Assembly (NCBI GenBank): GCA_016714905.1
Contig: JADKBW010000005.1
Coordinates: 62,001-126,000, forward strand
DNA length: 64,000 bases
Direction of reading: 5' to 3'
DNA from: Flavobacterium sp.
GTDB lineage: Bacteria; Bacteroidota; Bacteroidia; Flavobacteriales; Flavobacteriaceae
Positions 6,872 to 16,372 of this stretch are shown here, piece after piece. The first letter of the stretch is position 1; each line of letters starts with the position of its first letter. A program made the position numbers and the translations under genes. Below the pieces are notes generated by a model, which saw nothing but the letters and a program-made list of their open reading frames with translations, was not told the DNA's origin and did not search any database.

Positions 6872-8287
6872 CTAATTCCTTCTTTCCAAAAGTACAACAT
6901 TTTCAACATGATGCGTTTGCGGAAACATATCCACTGGACGAACTCTAGTTACAACGTATTTTTCATCCATTAAAGCTAAGTCGCGTGCTTGTGTGGCCGA
7001 GTTGCAACTTACATAAACTACTTTTTCAGGAGCAATTTTCAGGATTTGATCGATGACATCTTTGTGCATCCCATCTCTTGGCGGGTCAGTAATAATGACA
7101 TCTGGTTGTCCATGTTGCGCAATAAACGCCTCGTTAAAGACGACTTTCATATCGCCAACAAAAAACTCACAATTGGTAATTTCGTTGCGTTTTGCATTTT
7201 CTTTTGCATCTAGAATGGCTTCAGGAACGCTTTCTACACCAATTACTTTTTTTGCTTTTTTGGAAACGAATTGCGCAATGGTTCCGGTTCCAGTATACAA
7301 ATCATAAACGATTTCATTTCCTGTTAAGCCAGCAAAATCGCGGGTGATTTTATACAACTCATACGCTTGCGCCGAATTGGTTTGATAAAATGATTTGGCA
7401 TTGATACTAAAATGCAATCCTTCCATTTCTTCCAGAATGTAGTCACGACCTTTATACAAATGTACTTTTTGGTCGTAAATCGTATCATTAGGTTTGCCAT
7501 TGATGACATATTGCAACGACGTGATTTGAGGAAATTTACCGTAAAGGTGATTTAAGAGCAGTTCACGATTGGCCTTGTCATCTTCAAAAAACTGAATCAA
7601 AACCATTATTTCGCCTGTAGATGCCGTGCGTATCATTAAAGTCCGCAACAAACCTTCGTGGTTTCTCGGATTGAAAAACGACAAATTGTTCTCATTTGCA
7701 AAATCTCGAATTTCATTTCGAATGGCGTTCGACGGATCTTCTTGCAAGTGGCATTTGGTAATATCGAGAATCTTGTCCCACATTTTCGGAATATGAAATC
7801 CTAAGGCATTTCGGTTTCCTAAATCGTCAGTTGATTCAATTTCTTTTTCAGTCAGCCAACGCGCATTTGAAAACCCGAACTCCATTTTGTTGCGGTAGAA
7901 GAACTGCTTTTCCGAACCTAAAATCGGTTCAAATTCCGGAAGTTCGACTTTTCCGATGCGTTGTAAATGATTCTTAACTTCATTTTGTTTGTAATGCAAT
8001 TGTTGCGAATACTTCATGTTTTGCCATTTGCAACCGCCACAAACTCCAAAGTGTTCGCAAATTGGCTCAATCCGATGTTCGGAAAATTCATGAAAACGAA
8101 TCGCTTTGCCCTCGTAATACGCTTTTCTTTTTTTGAAAGTTTGTACATCAACGACGTCGCCTGGAACGACATTCGGGATAAAAATAACTTTTCCGTCGGG
8201 CGCTTTGGCTACAGAAACGCCTTTCGCGCCTGCATCCAAGACTTTAATATGTTCAAATATGATTTTGTCTGTGGTTTTCTTTGCCAT
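6872..8287 (-). CDS. rlmD: 23S rRNA (uracil-1939-C5)-methyltransferase RlmD
   Basis: A 471-residue TrmA/RlmD-type enzyme. It has an N-terminal TRAM-like RNA-binding domain (about 1-65) and an iron-sulfur cluster motif CEHFGVCGGC with a fourth cysteine in ITKCHL. The methyltransferase domain contains YDLYTGTGTIAQF and TDPPRDG, with the catalytic cysteine in YVSCNSATQARDL. These features identify an m5U methyltransferase of the RumA/RlmD group. The ATG at 8287 lies 4 bases after a -7 box, so the message is probably leaderless. The two envelope genes downstream follow in the same orientation. Confidence 0.95.
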   Translation of the reverse strand: MAKKTTDKIIFEHIKVLDAGAKGVSVAKAPDGKVIFIPNVVPGDVVDVQTFKKRKAYYEGKAIRFHEFSEHRIEPICEHFGVCGGCKWQNMKYSQQLHYKQNEVKNHLQRIGKVELPEFEPILGSEKQFFYRNKMEFGFSNARWLTEKEIESTDDLGNRNALGFHIPKMWDKILDITKCHLQEDPSNAIRNEIRDFANENNLSFFNPRNHEGLLRTLMIRTASTGEIMVLIQFFEDDKANRELLLNHLYGKFPQITSLQYVINGKPNDTIYDQKVHLYKGRDYILEEMEGLHFSINAKSFYQTNSAQAYELYKITRDFAGLTGNEIVYDLYTGTGTIAQFVSKKAKKVIGVESVPEAILDAKENAKRNEITNCEFFVGDMKVVFNEAFIAQHGQPDVIITDPPRDGMHKDVIDQILKIAPEKVVYVSCNSATQARDLALMDEKYVVTRVRPVDMFPQTHHVENVVLLERRN

Positions 8288-8291
8288 GGCG

Positions 8292-8299
8292 CAAAAGTA
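8292..8299 (-). promoter_or_regulatory. -7 promoter box (TACTTTTG) for rlmD
   Basis: Perfect TAnnTTTG on the minus strand, separated from the rlmD ATG by only CGCC. Transcription would begin at or one base before the start codon. Confidence 0.55.
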
Positions 8300-8311
8300 G
8301 GGAAAGTTTGG

Positions 8312-8338
8312 GAATTACGAATAGGAATTGTGAATTGC
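8312..8338. repeat. Degenerate heptanucleotide array (GAATTAC, GAATTGT, GAATTGC)
   Basis: Four units, one of them six bases long, lie upstream of the rlmD promoter. The wording resembles the AATTACG array at 5166-5221. Confidence 0.45.
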
Positions 8339-8397
8339 AAGTTTGTACATAACCTTCATTTAAAATAATTATTTGATGTCAATTGGGCCATTGCACT

Positions 8398-8431
8398 AAA
8401 AAAGCAGAGGTTGAATAGATCAACCTCTGCT
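8398..8431 (-). terminator. Intrinsic terminator of the secreted 266-residue protein gene
   Basis: A perfect 12-bp stem, AGCAGAGGTTGA with TCAACCTCTGCT, and a 5-base loop are followed on the minus strand by a run of T. It lies 28 bases after the gene stop. Confidence 0.85.
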
Positions 8432-8458
8432 CACAAAATATAAACGCAACAAAATTAA

Positions 8459-9259
8459 CTACTCACACCAAACCACCAAGGTAACTTCAATAACACCAGC
8501 AGCATTTAATAAACTTGGAGAAAGCGTTACAGTAGCAGAACCAGTTCCACAGAAATAATCTTGGAAGGATCCAAAAGTATAGGTCCCAGGTGCTAAATCA
8601 TAGAAGCAATTTCCTTGTCCATAATCTTGATCGCTAGGGTATCCAGTATAAAAATAAGTACTACCATTAGAAGCATAGTATCCAGCATTGTATGTAGTAG
8701 GATTTCCTTGATTATCTACCACATTAATGCAAACAGTATAAGTTCTAATGTTATTTTTGATTACCTCAATATTGCTAATAATACTTCCCGCCTTATTAAA
8801 TTGTTTGTTTAAAGCTGTGCGAATTGGTTGAATGAGTGCTAATGCCAAACTGGTATTATTTGAAGTAATAGCTGCGGTCATATTGGCCGTTAATCCCACA
8901 AGGATGTCATTTTGATTGACCAATTCGTTGGCTGCATCAGTAATAGCTGTAGCTGAAAAAGGAATGGTTGAATTGCTTTGAGCTAGACCAATATAATATT
9001 GAATATTATCTGATTCGTCCAAAACTGCATTTGTATGAGCATTGATTTGAGATTCAAAAAGAACTGCATTCGGATTTCCTAAAACAGTTAATCTTTTTAC
9101 CAGTTGGTTTACCGCTTTTCTAGCAGTCACCACTTCTTGTTTTACGTTTTCAGCAGATTGAATTGCTGAATTCAAATTTTGTTCTACTACTGATTGAGCA
9201 GATGTTTGTCCAAAGACAAAAACCGATAGCGTAAACGCATAAAGGATAATTTTTTTCAT
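8459..9259 (-). CDS. Secreted protein of unknown function
   Basis: A 266-residue protein with a signal peptide (MKKIILYAFTLSVFVFGQTSAQ). An alpha-helical region follows (about 25-165, rich in Asn, Ala, Ile and Val, probably coiled or bundled). The C-terminal beta domain of about 95 residues has four cysteines (TVCINVVDN, GNCFYDLAPGTYTF, YFCGTG, VVWCE). The PGTYTF pattern recalls carboxypeptidase-regulatory-like or SpaA-like beta sandwiches. I recognise no family. It has its own promoter and terminator, so it is a monocistronic gene. Confidence 0.7.
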   Translation of the reverse strand: MKKIILYAFTLSVFVFGQTSAQSVVEQNLNSAIQSAENVKQEVVTARKAVNQLVKRLTVLGNPNAVLFESQINAHTNAVLDESDNIQYYIGLAQSNSTIPFSATAITDAANELVNQNDILVGLTANMTAAITSNNTSLALALIQPIRTALNKQFNKAGSIISNIEVIKNNIRTYTVCINVVDNQGNPTTYNAGYYASNGSTYFYTGYPSDQDYGQGNCFYDLAPGTYTFGSFQDYFCGTGSATVTLSPSLLNAAGVIEVTLVVWCE

Positions 9260-9287
9260 GATTAAAATATTTAGATTATTACTATGC

Positions 9288-9295
9288 CAAATGTA
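9288..9295 (-). promoter_or_regulatory. -7 promoter box (TACATTTG) for the secreted protein gene
   Basis: Perfect TAnnTTTG match 28 bases upstream of the ATG at 9259. The leader just before the ATG (ATTTTAATC) is nearly the same as that of the lipoprotein gene at 40250. Confidence 0.55.
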
Positions 9296-9545
9296 AAATC
9301 CTAATATTGCTTTTAATCATGTTTAGAATTATCAAATCGTTATAAATCAATATATTATACTAGTGTTTAGTGTTGATTTATGAATGATTTCCTAATGTAA
9401 TTTTAACCTAAATAAGGAAAATATAGGTTTATATTTCTAGCTTTGCAGTTAGCAGTAGCTTTTGGATTTTTTTTAAGTATACTTGGTCAGATTCATCTCA
9501 TTACGTTGATAAGATTCGCCGAGAAATATTAGTTATAAAACCAAA

Positions 9546-9574
9546 TTGATTCATCTTAATTTTGCCTATGTTTG
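9546..9574 (+). promoter_or_regulatory. Promoter upstream of the GH13 lipoprotein gene
   Basis: TTG at 9546-9548, an 18-base spacer and TATGTTTG at 9567-9574 fit the Bacteroidetes consensus. A second overlapping box TAATTTTG is at 9557-9564. The rest of the 390-base gap 9260-9649 is AT-rich with one more weak box (TAGCTTTG at 9439) and no coding sequence. Confidence 0.5.
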
Positions 9575-9649
9575 TATTTATTAACATTTGAACTACTATC
9601 TAGGAAATGTGACACCGCCGGTACGCTTAAAATTTAAACAGTGAAACCT

Positions 9650-11054
9650 ATGAACGCGATACATTTATTTCCAAACTACGTAAAACAATGCTTCATTAGC
9701 GGTATTGTTGCGACGATTTGTTTTTTTATTTTTTCCAGTTGCAGTTCCGATACAAGCACTGATGCAGTTGTTGAGACTGAAGCAAAGGAGAGCGCTGAAA
9801 TTGGTACGGCTGCAGCGATGTACGTCACGCCCGAAACAGAAGATATTGTCATGTATGAAATTAATATCAAGTCATTTAGTAGCACGAGTAATTTGCGCGG
9901 TATTATCAACAGGCTAGATGCTATTAAGGCGTTAGGTGTCAATACAATTTGGCTAATGCCGATTTACCCAGTTGGCACAGTCAATTCTTTTGGTTCTCCG
10001 TATTGCGTAAAAAATTTCACAGCGGTGAGTCCGAGTTTTGGAACAATGAGTATTCTCCAAGAATTAGTCGATAAGGCACACCAACGCAAGCTTTCGGTGA
10101 TTTTAGATTGGGTGGGAAATCACACGTCCTGGGATAATGTTTGGATGAGTCATCCTGATTGGTATACACAAAATTCTTCGGGACAAATTATCAGTCCAGC
10201 AGGAACTACTTGGGCAGATGTAGCTGATTTGAATTACAACAATGGTGAGATGCGAACTGCGATGATTGCGGCAATGCGGTATTGGATCAATGTCGCGGGC
10301 GTCGATGGATTTCGTTGCGATGCAGCCGATTATGTTCCGTTCGATTTTTGGCAACAAGCAATTACCAGTCTGCAAACAGGACGCAGTAAACGATTGATTA
10401 TGTTAGCAGAAGGGGCGCGTAATGATCATTTTGCAGCTGGATTTAAAATGAATTGGTCATGGAATCACCTAACTAGCATCAAAGGCGTTTTTAATGGTGC
10501 CAATCCATCATCTGTGTTTACGTCAAATACCAACGAGTATACAACGGTTCCAGTGGGAAGTAAAAAACTTAGGTTTACGACCAACCATGATGAATCGAAT
10601 ACCGCTCTGCCAGTGACTGTTTTCAATTCTAAAAACGGTGCTTTGTGTGCCAGTGCAATTACTATTTTTCTGCAGGGTGTTCCTTTGATTTACTCGGGAC
10701 AAGAAGTAGGCGTGGCGAGTACTTCTGTGTATAATGGCGGCACTATCGATTGGACAGCCAATGCAGATATGCTTACTGCGTATCAACAATTACTTGCCTT
10801 CTACAATATGTCTGCCGCAGCCCGAAAAGGAGTTTTGGTGTCGTATAGTGATGCCAATATCGTTGCGTTCACGAAAATACTGGGCAATGAACAAATTTTG
10901 GTTCTGGCTAATCCACGTGGAAGTTTGGGTGGATTTTTTACCACCTGAACTGATGGGAACTTATCAAAATGTACTTACAAATACGACAATTACTTTGTCT
11001 AACAATGTTGGTTTTTCCGCTTATAAATATTTGATTTTAAAACGGATCAACTAA
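9650..11054 (+). CDS. GH13 alpha-amylase family lipoprotein (frameshifted near C terminus)
   Basis: A protein of about 468 residues. A lipoprotein signal (FFIFSSCSSD) is followed by an acidic linker and a GH13 TIM barrel. The four GH13 regions are visible: DWVGNH (region I), GFRCDAADYV with the nucleophile Asp (II), MLAEGA with the acid/base Glu (III) and TNHDES with the transition-state Asp (IV). It should hydrolyse or rearrange alpha-1,4-glucans at the cell surface. An extra G near 10927-10929 breaks the frame at NPRG; the C-terminal beta domain (DFLPPELMGTYQN to LKRIN) continues in another frame. ATG 9650 is preferred over GTG 9641. There is no SusCD pair nearby. Confidence 0.85.
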
Positions 11055-11166
11055 GTATTTGATAAGAATTTGCTATCGATTTGAAGGTTTCCAATCATCG
11101 AAGTAGTCAATTGTACAGTAAATCCATTGCTAACTTTTTCCTATATTTACCTCAAATACTTAACAC

Positions 11167-11649
11167 ATGTGCGCTACAACAAACAAGAATGAATTTATGC
11201 GGGAAGCCATTCGCCTGTCGATAGAAAATGTAACGAGTGGCAAAGGCGGACCTTTCGGTGCTGTCATTGTAAAAGACGGAAAAATTATCGCACGCGGTGC
11301 CAACCAAGTAACTTCATCAAACGATCCAACTGCCCATGCTGAGGTTGTGGCGATACGAAATGCCTGCAAGGAATTAGGAAGTTTTCAATTGGATGGATGT
11401 GAAATTTATACGAGTTGCGAACCATGTCCGATGTGCCTTGGTGCCATTTATTGGGCGCGTCCTGATCGAATGTATTTCGCCAATACCAAAAAAGATGCAG
11501 CGGATATTCAATTTGATGATCAATTTATCTACGAAGAATTGGAAATTCCATATACCAACCGCAAACTAGAAACGATTCCGTTGATGCGCAAAGAAGCATT
11601 AGAAGCTTTTCGTTTGTGGACGGAAAGCATCAACAAAATAGAATATTGA
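11167..11649 (+). CDS. guaD: Guanine deaminase (cytidine-deaminase fold)
   Basis: A 160-residue zinc deaminase. The zinc ligands are the His of TAHAEVVAI, with the catalytic Glu, and the two Cys of EPCPMCLGAIYWA. The segment GGPFGAVIVKDGKIIARGANQV and the C-terminal IPLMRKEALEAFRLW match the short Bacillus GuaD type rather than tRNA adenosine deaminase. It converts guanine to xanthine. It lies 13 bases before xdhA, so product and next enzyme are encoded together. It opens the purine-degradation locus; the 112-base gap before it shows only a weak promoter-like TATATTTA. Confidence 0.9.
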   Translation: MCATTNKNEFMREAIRLSIENVTSGKGGPFGAVIVKDGKIIARGANQVTSSNDPTAHAEVVAIRNACKELGSFQLDGCEIYTSCEPCPMCLGAIYWARPDRMYFANTKKDAADIQFDDQFIYEELEIPYTNRKLETIPLMRKEALEAFRLWTESINKIEY

Positions 11650-11662
11650 TTCCCTGATTTTC

Positions 11663-13062
11663 ATGATTGAATTCCTATTAAATAATCGTAAAATTCAAAC
11701 CGATAAAGCGCCAACGACGACTTTACTCGATTTTATTCGATATGACGAAAACTTGCGTGGCACTAAAATCGGTTGCCGCGAAGGCGATTGTGGTGCTTGT
11801 ACCGTTTTGATTGGTTCTATGAAAAACGGAAAATTAACGTACATGAGTGCCACTTCCTGTTTGACGCCATTGCCGAACGTGCACGGAAAACATGTGGTCA
11901 CCGTTGAAGGACTCAATTTGCCGAACAAACTCAATCAAGCGCAACAAGCGATGGTAGATTGTTCGGGAACGCAATGTGGTTTTTGCACGCCTGGATTCGT
12001 CAACTCGATGTGTGGCTTTGCCTTAAATACAACGCAGCCAACTTTAGAAAGCGCCATTAGTGCTATTGACGGAAATATTTGTCGATGCACAGGTTATAAA
12101 TCGATAGAACGCGCTGCTGCGAAACTTTCACAAGAATTGCAATGGAAGGATTCTAGTCGGCCTTTATCCTGGTTAGTTGAACACGATTTTATTCCCGATT
12201 ATTTTTTAGAAGTTGAAGAAAAACTGCAAAGTTTTAATATAGAATACAACACCGAAGGTCAAATTCCCATTGGTGGCGGAACGGATTTGTATGTGCAAAA
12301 ACACGACGATTTGCACGATATGAATATGGCGTATTTGTTTGATCGATCAACACTCAACGGAATTACTTTTGAAGGTTCAATATGCACATTAAAATCTGCG
12401 GTCACGGTCACAGATTTGATCGAAAATGAAACCTTATTAAATGCTATTCCGAATTGGTATAATTATCTAAAATTAGTATCATCAACACCCATTCGAAACA
12501 TTGGAACCATTCTGGAAATTTGGCGAACGGTTCTCCAATTGGCGATTTTACGATCATCCTTTTGGCGATGAATGCACAATTGACTTTGACAAATAAAGAC
12601 GAAGTATCAAGACATTTACCGCTTAAAGATTTCTATTTGCGTTATAAAATATTGAATAAGACTGAAGACGAAATTATTACTGAAATTGCATTTGAACTGC
12701 CTTCAAAAGCAACACAGTTTCATTTTGAAAAAGTCTGCAAACGCCAATATTTAGACATAGCGAGTGTCAATACCGCCATCACGATTACCATGAATGGCGA
12801 TGTGATTCAAGAAGCGCATTGTTCGATCAATAACGTTGGACCAATTCCAAAATTCCTAGCACATACTTGTGAGTATCTTACAAATAAATCTATTGAACGT
12901 AAAGTAGTTTTGCGAGCGGAAGAAATTCTTCAAACCGAATTGTCTCCCATGAGCGACGCACGAGGAACAGCAGCATACAAAAGACTGTTAGCGCGACAAT
13001 TGTTTTTCGCTCATTTCCTCGCATTATTTCCAGAATCAATCAAAATGAGTGACTTGATATGA
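11663..13062 (+). CDS. xdhA: Xanthine dehydrogenase small subunit: [2Fe-2S] and FAD domains (frameshifted)
   Basis: About 466 residues, the size of Rhodobacter XdhA. The N-terminal plant-type [2Fe-2S] site is GCREGDCGAC (Cys 38, 43, 46) plus a later Cys. The second cluster is CGFCTPG and ICRCTGY. The FAD domain follows with PIGGGTDLYVQ and NGSPIGD, and ends with a CO-dehydrogenase-flavoprotein C-terminal domain. Electrons pass from the molybdenum site in XdhB through these centres to FAD and NAD. The frame breaks at about 12510; restoring one T in the ATT run gives GTISGNLANGSPIGD, the expected motif. The stop overlaps the xdhB ATG. Confidence 0.92.
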
Positions 13063-15304
13063 TAAACATAGATGCCCATAATCACGTAAAAGGAAAGTCC
13101 ATTTATTTGGATGACATTCAGGAAATGAAAGGCACGTTGTATGCTTTGCCTTTGATGCGACGGTTGCTCATGCTAAAATTAAAAGCATCGATTTGCACAA
13201 AGCTTTGCAACGTAAAGGAATTGTAACGATACTAACCGCGAAAGATATTCCAGGCGAAAATCAAATTGGTGGAATCATTCCAGATGAACCTTTATTCGCT
13301 GATGGAGAAGTACATTTTAGAGGTCAAGTCATCGCATTAATTATAGGAACTTCCGAACATCATTGTCGGCAAGCAGCCAAATTGATTCATGTCGAATTTG
13401 AAGAATTGCCGGTAATTACAGATGCTCGTGAAGCGCAGCAACAAAACAAATTGATTATTCCGCCAAGAACATTTACACTTGGAAATACCGCCGATGCTTG
13501 GTCGCAATGTGAACATATATTCGAAGGTCGTACAGATGTCAATGGTCAGGAACATTTATATATAGAAACGCAAGGCGCATACGCTCGTCCGAAAGAAGAT
13601 GGCAGTATCATTATTTCGTCATCAACGCAAGGTCCAACTGCAGTTCAGAAAATGGTCTCTCGTGTACTCGGAATTCCAATGCACAAAGTTGAAATTGACA
13701 CCGTTCGTTTAGGCGGTGGCTTTGGTGGAAAAGAAGATCAAGCGACACCTTGGGCCGTGATGGTTGCTTTGGCATCGCAACATTTGCATCAACCCGTAAA
13801 AATGGCAATGCATCGCATGGACGATATGCGCATGACCGGAAAGCGCCATCCGTATTCTTCTGATTTCAAAATTGGATTGTCCAAAGATTTAAAAATACTC
13901 GCCTACGAAGTAACCCATTACCAAAATGCAGGAGCAGCAGCCGATTTATCTCCAGCCGTAATGGAACGAACGTTGTTTCATTCTACTAATGCGTATTATG
14001 TTCCGAATGTAATCGCCAAAGCGTACAGTTGCAAAACCAATTTGCCGCCGAACACAGCTTTCCGTGGATTTGGCGGACCACAAGGGAAATTTGTCATCGA
14101 AGCAGCGATTGTCAAAGCAGCGGAATCGTTGGGTGTTAGTCCAGCTGAAATTCAAAAAGCCAACTTGGTAGTTGATGGTAACGAATTGTCCTACGGGCAA
14201 ATTTTGCAACAAACCAACGCGCATGCGAGCTGGGATTCGAGTATGAAAACCTATGATTATGCTGCGCAGAAACAACGCGTTGCAGATTTCAATAATAACA
14301 ATTCAAGATATAAAAAAGGATTGGCCGTGCAACCGATTTGCTTCGGGATTTCCTTTACCAATACGATGATGAATCATGCGCGTGCGTTGGTTCATATTTA
14401 CCATGATGGCAGTGTAGTCGTGAGCACTGGCGCAGTAGAAATGGGACAAGGCGTCAACACCAAACTCCTTCAAATCGTCACGCAAACCTTTGGCATTTCG
14501 CCATCAAAAGTGCGCATCGAATCGACGAATACTTTAAGAGTGGCTAATACGTCACCAACCGCGGCAAGTGCTGGCGCTGATTTAAATGGGAAAGCGTTAG
14601 AAATGGCTTGCAACGCCTTGTTGGGTCGATTGAAAGCAGTCGCGCAAAACGAACATAGCGCTTCGGAAATTTACATCAAAGACGAACAGATTTTTGCCGA
14701 TTCGAAGGCAACCAACATGACTTGGAATGATTTGATTTTGAAAGCATTTACGCTTCGTGTGGCGTTGAGTGAGAATGCTCATTATGCGACGCCAACGATT
14801 CATTACGATAAAACTAAGGAGAAAGGACATCCATTTGCGTATCATGTATATGGAACCGCGATTGTCGAAGTGACAGTAGATTGTTTGAAAGGAACGTATG
14901 ATTTTGATAGTGTCAATATTGTGCATGATTTTGGCGAAAGCATGAACAAAGACGTCGATAACGGTCAAATTGAAGGCGGCTTGGTGCAAGGTATTGGCTG
15001 GATGACACTCGAAGAAATTGTCTATAATGAGCAAGGTCGATTGGTATCGAATGCGCTTTCTACTTATAAAGTTCCGGATATTTATTCTGTGCCGAAATCA
15101 ATTCATATCACACACTTAGAAACCGAAGGTCACGAATTGGCGATTAAGAAATCAAAAGCTGTTGGTGAACCACCATTGATGTACGGTTTGGGCGCTTATT
15201 TTGCGATTCGTTCTGCGGTAAAAGCTTTCAATCCAACTGCGGATTTGGCTGTAAATGCGCCATACACGCCGGAAAAAGTCTTGATGGATTTGTATAAAAA
15301 GTAA
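13059..15304 (+). CDS. xdhB: Xanthine dehydrogenase molybdopterin-binding subunit (frameshifted near N terminus)
   Basis: About 748 residues. It oxidises hypoxanthine and xanthine to urate at a molybdenum-MPT centre. The substrate residues known from bovine and Rhodobacter enzymes are present: Glu in GGGFGGKEDQ, Arg in AFRGFGGPQG and the catalytic Glu in VGEPPLMYG. QGVNTKLLQ and TSPTAASAGADLNG contact the cofactor. The ATG at 13059 overlaps the xdhA stop. The frame is lost at about 13152 and one extra T gives YALPFDATVAHAKIKSIDLHKA, the normal N-terminal sequence. All diagnostic residues argue for a true xanthine dehydrogenase, not an aldehyde oxidase. Confidence 0.93.
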
Positions 15305-15329
15305 TCAAACCGCTTTGTAATCACTATCT

Positions 15330-15413
15330 ATCTTATATGTCCTTATATGCCTTATGTGGTTTATAATAAATAAAATAAGTCAACCATTTAAGGCATATAA
15401 GGGCATATAAGAT
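15330..15413. repeat. Long imperfect inverted repeat between xdhB and xdhC
   Basis: A 25-base arm at 15330-15354 (ATCTTATATG... to GCCTTA) pairs with 15389-15413 at 24 of 25 positions across a 34-base loop. Each arm is itself a near repeat of CTTATATG. No T-run follows, so it is not a standard terminator. It could limit read-through or protect the xdhB 3-prime end. Confidence 0.6.
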
Positions 15414-15454
15414 TTTAAAATATAGAAATAACTGCAAAATAGTAACATTAAATC

Positions 15455-16372
15455 ATGGTTCTAGATTTCTATAAAAGTGTTTATAAGTTATTGGAAATAG
15501 AAGCAAGTGCAATATTGATGGTCGTTATCGCCAACGAAGGCAGCAGCCCAGGTCGAAAAGGCTTCAAAATGGTAGTCACACCAAACCAAATGCACGGCAC
15601 TATTGGTGGCGGCATCATGGAGCATAAGTTAGTTGAATATGCGCGAAGTTTATTAGAAAAACCAACTTTCACTCCTTTCATAAAACACCAAATTCACGAT
15701 AAATCCGCGCCAACCAATCAATCAGGAATGATTTGTTCCGGTCGACAGACAATTGCTTTTTATGCTTTGAACGCCGAAAGTCTGACTTGGATTGACTTAA
15801 TTTTAAATTCACAAAACGGGAAAATCTCTTACTCAGAAAATGGCATTCACCTACATGCTGCAACTAATGCAACCGAATGGGAATTTATAGAACCCATTTC
15901 GTTACCCAATCAAGTTTATATTATCGGCGGTGGACATGTGGGTTTGGCATTAAGTGAAGTTTTGTCGCGATTGGATTTTGATATTCACTTGCTCGATCAT
16001 CGTGAGAATTTCAATACTATGGAAGCGAATAGCTTTATACATTCAAAACAAATCGTCGAATTTGAAACCATAGAACAACATATTCCTGAAGGTGAAAATA
16101 CCTATGTTGTCATCATGTCGTTTGGTTATCGCACCGATGACATCATCATTCGCCGTTTGTTGGGCAAAAAATATAAATTTATCGGCATGTTAGGAAGTCA
16201 AGAAAAGATGAAAACCTTGTATAAAAATCTCCTGGCTGATGGATTCTCTCAAGAGCAAATTGATCAAGTTCATGCTCCGATTGGCCTCGATATCAAAAGC
16301 GAAACCGCCGCAGAAATTGCCATCAGCGTGGCGGCACAATTGATTCAAATAAAAAATAAAGGATTACGATGA
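15455..16372 (+). CDS. xdhC: XdhC-type molybdenum cofactor sulfuration and insertion factor
   Basis: A 305-residue cytoplasmic protein with the XdhC_CoxI domain at the start (SSPGRKGFKMVV, GTIGGGIMEHKLVEYAR, a Cys in GMICSGRQ). A C-terminal Rossmann domain follows (VYIIGGGHVGLALSEVL). XdhC binds Mo-MPT, supports its sulfuration by a cysteine desulfurase and hands it to XdhB. A NifS-type desulfurase gene lies at 34268 but is not linked. The stop overlaps the moeA start by four bases (ATGA), so cofactor assembly and xanthine dehydrogenase maturation are translationally linked. Confidence 0.92.
   Translation: MVLDFYKSVYKLLEIEASAILMVVIANEGSSPGRKGFKMVVTPNQMHGTIGGGIMEHKLVEYARSLLEKPTFTPFIKHQIHDKSAPTNQSGMICSGRQTIAFYALNAESLTWIDLILNSQNGKISYSENGIHLHAATNATEWEFIEPISLPNQVYIIGGGHVGLALSEVLSRLDFDIHLLDHRENFNTMEANSFIHSKQIVEFETIEQHIPEGENTYVVIMSFGYRTDDIIIRRLLGKKYKFIGMLGSQEKMKTLYKNLLADGFSQEQIDQVHAPIGLDIKSETAAEIAISVAAQLIQIKNKGLR

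Noticed and set aside
13059..15304. True pseudogene status of xdhA, xdhB and the DUF6986 gene
   Set aside because: Each break is repaired by one base in a short run and both sides keep all catalytic motifs, so sequencing error is more likely than decay.
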